A DNA stretch of 6,341 bases from Oscillospiraceae bacterium. Its GTDB lineage: Bacteria > Bacillota > Clostridia > Oscillospirales > Acutalibacteraceae. Shown in pieces: positions 6,094 to 6,341 of this stretch. How positions within the stretch are numbered: position 1 is the stretch's first letter; every line of letters starts with the position of its first letter. The translations under genes were made by a program, and so were the position numbers. Location: contig JAFLUK010000089.1 of the NCBI GenBank assembly GCA_022508865.1, positions 1 through 6,341 of the forward strand, read 5' to 3'. The notes below the pieces were generated by a model. It did not search any database and was not told where the DNA came from. It was given only the letters and a program-made list of their open reading frames with translations.

Positions 6094-6309
6094 CTATCTT
6101 GATACTATTCCTAACACAGTTATTTTATGATTTTCCAAAATACTTCTTGCCCTGTCAACATCATTATAAACCAATAAGCTGTAACCGCAGGAACGTGCGA
6201 TATTATTCTTTGGTGTTCTTTCAATTGAACATTTAATATTGTTTTTATCAAGCAATTCCTTTGATTTAAGGGCGCTCGATACTGAATTTAATAATATATA
6301 ATTTTTCAT
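6094..6309 (-). CDS. DUF3343 small protein, putative Se/S carrier-like
   Basis: The 71-residue product fits DUF3343 (Pfam Se_S_carrier), a small alpha/beta family named a putative sulfur or selenium carrier. Features seen are an N-terminal beta-alpha unit (KNYILLNSVSSALKSKELL) resembling the family pattern, TP at 32-33, the SCG motif with Cys41 as the likely functional cysteine, and a final beta-alpha-beta. Cys27 is a second cysteine. I chose ATG 6309 because GGGGTGA lies 4 bases upstream; an ATG at 6324 in the same frame would overlap that site. The stop codon touches the ATG of the cysteine desulfurase-type gene, which makes the desulfurase the natural partner: it could load Cys41 with sulfur. 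That role is inference; the family has little direct biochemistry. Confidence 0.82.
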   Translation of the reverse strand: MKNYILLNSVSSALKSKELLDKNNIKCSIERTPKNNIARSCGYSLLVYNDVDRARSILENHKITVLGIVSR

Positions 6310-6316
6310 AAAATCA

Positions 6317-6341
6317 CCCCACATTATTACATAATATGGGG
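6317..6341 (-). promoter_or_regulatory. Hairpin covering part of the DUF3343 ribosome binding site
   Basis: The minus-strand RNA can fold an 11-base-pair stem (outer CCCCA/TGGGG, one G-U pair, AT-rich inner part) around a GUA triloop. The 3' arm ends in the GGGG of GGGGTGA, the ribosome binding site of the DUF3343 gene, so folding would hide part of that site. It could alternatively be the terminator hairpin of the unseen upstream gene, but the following TGATTTT is a poor U-tract. It ends at the window edge, so its full extent is unknown. Confidence 0.5.

Overview
The window looks like chromosomal DNA from an AT-rich, spore-forming Firmicute, most likely a Clostridia member (gut Oscillospiraceae/Ruminococcaceae type; this placement is inference). 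The evidence is low G+C, strong AGGAG/GGTGA ribosome binding sites, a cdaA-cdaR pair, an ECF sigma/anti-sigma pair of clostridial style and a SleB-type spore-cortex hydrolase domain. All seven genes lie on the minus strand, so transcription runs from high to low coordinates. No gene is convincing on the plus strand, and I see no tRNA, rRNA, insertion sequence or CRISPR array. No gap between genes exceeds about 150 bases.

Region A (6341 to 4948), in transcription order: an RNA hairpin at the window edge touches the ribosome binding site of a 71-residue DUF3343 (putative Se/S carrier-like) protein. Directly abutting it is a class V aminotransferase of the cysteine desulfurase type with its PLP lysine and catalytic cysteine intact. 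The pair looks like a small sulfur (or selenium) handling unit.

Region B (4942 to 2720): a good housekeeping promoter at the 3' end of the desulfurase gene drives cdaA (membrane diadenylate cyclase, makes c-di-AMP) and cdaR (YbbR-repeat regulator). The two genes overlap by 8 bases. The operon ends at a strong intrinsic terminator right after cdaR, so glmM, the usual third gene in many Firmicutes, is not here.

Region C (2691 to 528): an ECF sigma factor and a single-pass membrane anti-sigma factor overlap by 14 bases. A candidate ECF-type promoter with TGTAAC and CATC boxes 16 bases apart lies upstream and would fit autoregulation. The anti-sigma factor carries an unusually large external part of about 440 residues. 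The start region of the sigma gene is odd: its AGGAG abuts the ATG with no spacer, and a 10-base direct repeat brackets the promoter and leader.

Region D (455 to 1): the start of a SleB/Hydrolase_2 cell wall hydrolase without a signal peptide, cut off by the window edge near the end of its domain, behind a possible sporulation-sigma promoter.

The unifying theme is cell envelope and stress physiology: c-di-AMP synthesis, an envelope-sensing sigma system and a peptidoglycan hydrolase. I did not find a clearly new system. The best leads are the large anti-sigma sensor domain, the unusual translation start and repeats of the sigma gene, and the linkage of the sulfur-transfer pair to cdaAR.
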